From the NCBI GenBank assembly GCA_903930665.1, contig CAIYZI010000136.1, forward strand, positions 1 to 13,543: a DNA stretch of 13,543 nucleotides. The letters run 5' to 3'. A program made the position numbers and the translations under genes. Positions 13,293 through 13,543 of the stretch are shown one piece after another (position 1 is the stretch's first letter; each line of letters starts with the position of its first letter). The stretch is from an uncultured beta proteobacterium. GTDB lineage: Bacteria > Pseudomonadota > Gammaproteobacteria > Burkholderiales > Burkholderiaceae. The notes under the pieces are model-generated. The model was not told the DNA's origin, made no database searches, and saw nothing but the letters and a program-made list of their open reading frames with translations.

Positions 13293-13382
13293 CTTTGCGT
13301 AAAGACTGCTTTACGATAATTTCTTTGCGTTAAGTGTGCTTTACGCAAGATTCTTTCCGTAAAGCGGGCCTTACACAAGCCA
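13293..13382. repeat. Three tandem 30-bp palindromic repeats
   Basis: Units begin at 13293, 13323 and 13353, an exact 30-bp period with no spacers. Each carries a version of the dyad TTGCGTAAAG and CTTTACGCAA around 4 variable bases. Unit 1 and unit 2 match at 23 of 30 positions, and unit 2 and unit 3 at 21. Stems are strong in units 1 and 2 and weaker in unit 3. They lie between the fic stop and the right arm site. They could be binding sites for a dimeric protein, part of attP, or hairpins ending the fic message. Confidence 0.8.
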
Positions 13383-13389
13383 TATTTTC

Positions 13390-13408
13390 TTACATGGCGG
13401 TTACATGA
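13390..13408 (+). promoter_or_regulatory. Candidate right arm-type integrase site
   Basis: This 19-bp block is the partner of 259-277: two TTACATG heptamers 11 bp apart, differing from the left copy at one base. It ends 3 bp before attR. In the excised circle the two blocks would flank the attP core in the same orientation. Confidence 0.5.
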
Positions 13409-13411
13409 ACC

Positions 13412-13540
<129 letters not shown>

Positions 13541-13543
13541 TCT

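Noticed and set aside
13293..13382. CRISPR array
   Set aside because: The three repeats are contiguous with no spacers, are internally palindromic and divergent, and no cas gene is present.

Overview
The window holds one complete integrated element of about 13.4 kb, with a few bases of host chromosome on each side. A perfect 102-bp direct repeat (29-130 and 13412-13513) brackets it. The right copy is the 3' part of an intact initiator tRNA-fMet gene on the minus strand (13464-13540) plus that gene's terminator. The left copy carries only the 3' 50 nt of the tRNA. The moderate GC content, this initiator tRNA, and the kinds of HigBA, integrase and replication-module proteins suggest a betaproteobacterium. 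A Burkholderiaceae member such as Polynucleobacter is my best guess, but this is inference from style and not a database match.

Layout, left to right. (1) Integration end, 29-1654: attL, a candidate integrase arm site and a DUF4102-type tyrosine recombinase. (2) Stability and leading genes, 1709-4073: a HigB toxin, a HigA antitoxin and an unusual third antidote-like gene, then three unrecognised proteins. (3) Control and replication module, 4074-5526: a repeat-rich regulatory stretch, an AlpA/excisionase-like small HTH protein, a second helix-turn-helix protein and a winged-helix replication-initiator-like protein whose 3' half contains DNA-level repeats that look like iterons. (4) Tail module, 5564-7710: a phage tail-assembly-chaperone-like gene and a tape-measure protein with a C-terminal tail-lysozyme domain, followed by two small unknown genes (7782-8492). 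No capsid, portal, terminase, baseplate or lysis gene is recognisable. (5) Cargo, 8611-13289: a secreted protein on the minus strand, a palindrome-rich divergent control region, a small HTH gene with two co-directional small genes, a cysteine-cluster protein, a two-membrane-segment protein and a Fic-domain protein. (6) Right end, 13293-13513: three exact-period 30-bp palindromic repeats, a second copy of the arm site, and attR.

How the parts may fit together (inference): the integrase uses the anticodon loop of tRNA-fMet as its crossover site and rebuilds the tRNA. The AlpA-like protein could control excision, and the initiator-like protein with its internal repeats could replicate the excised circle. 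An isolated chaperone plus tape-measure pair in a 13-kb integrase/AlpA/Rep element suggests a phage-satellite type element that alters or redirects tail assembly of a helper phage. A decayed prophage is the main alternative. HigBA and Fic would act as maintenance or defence cargo.
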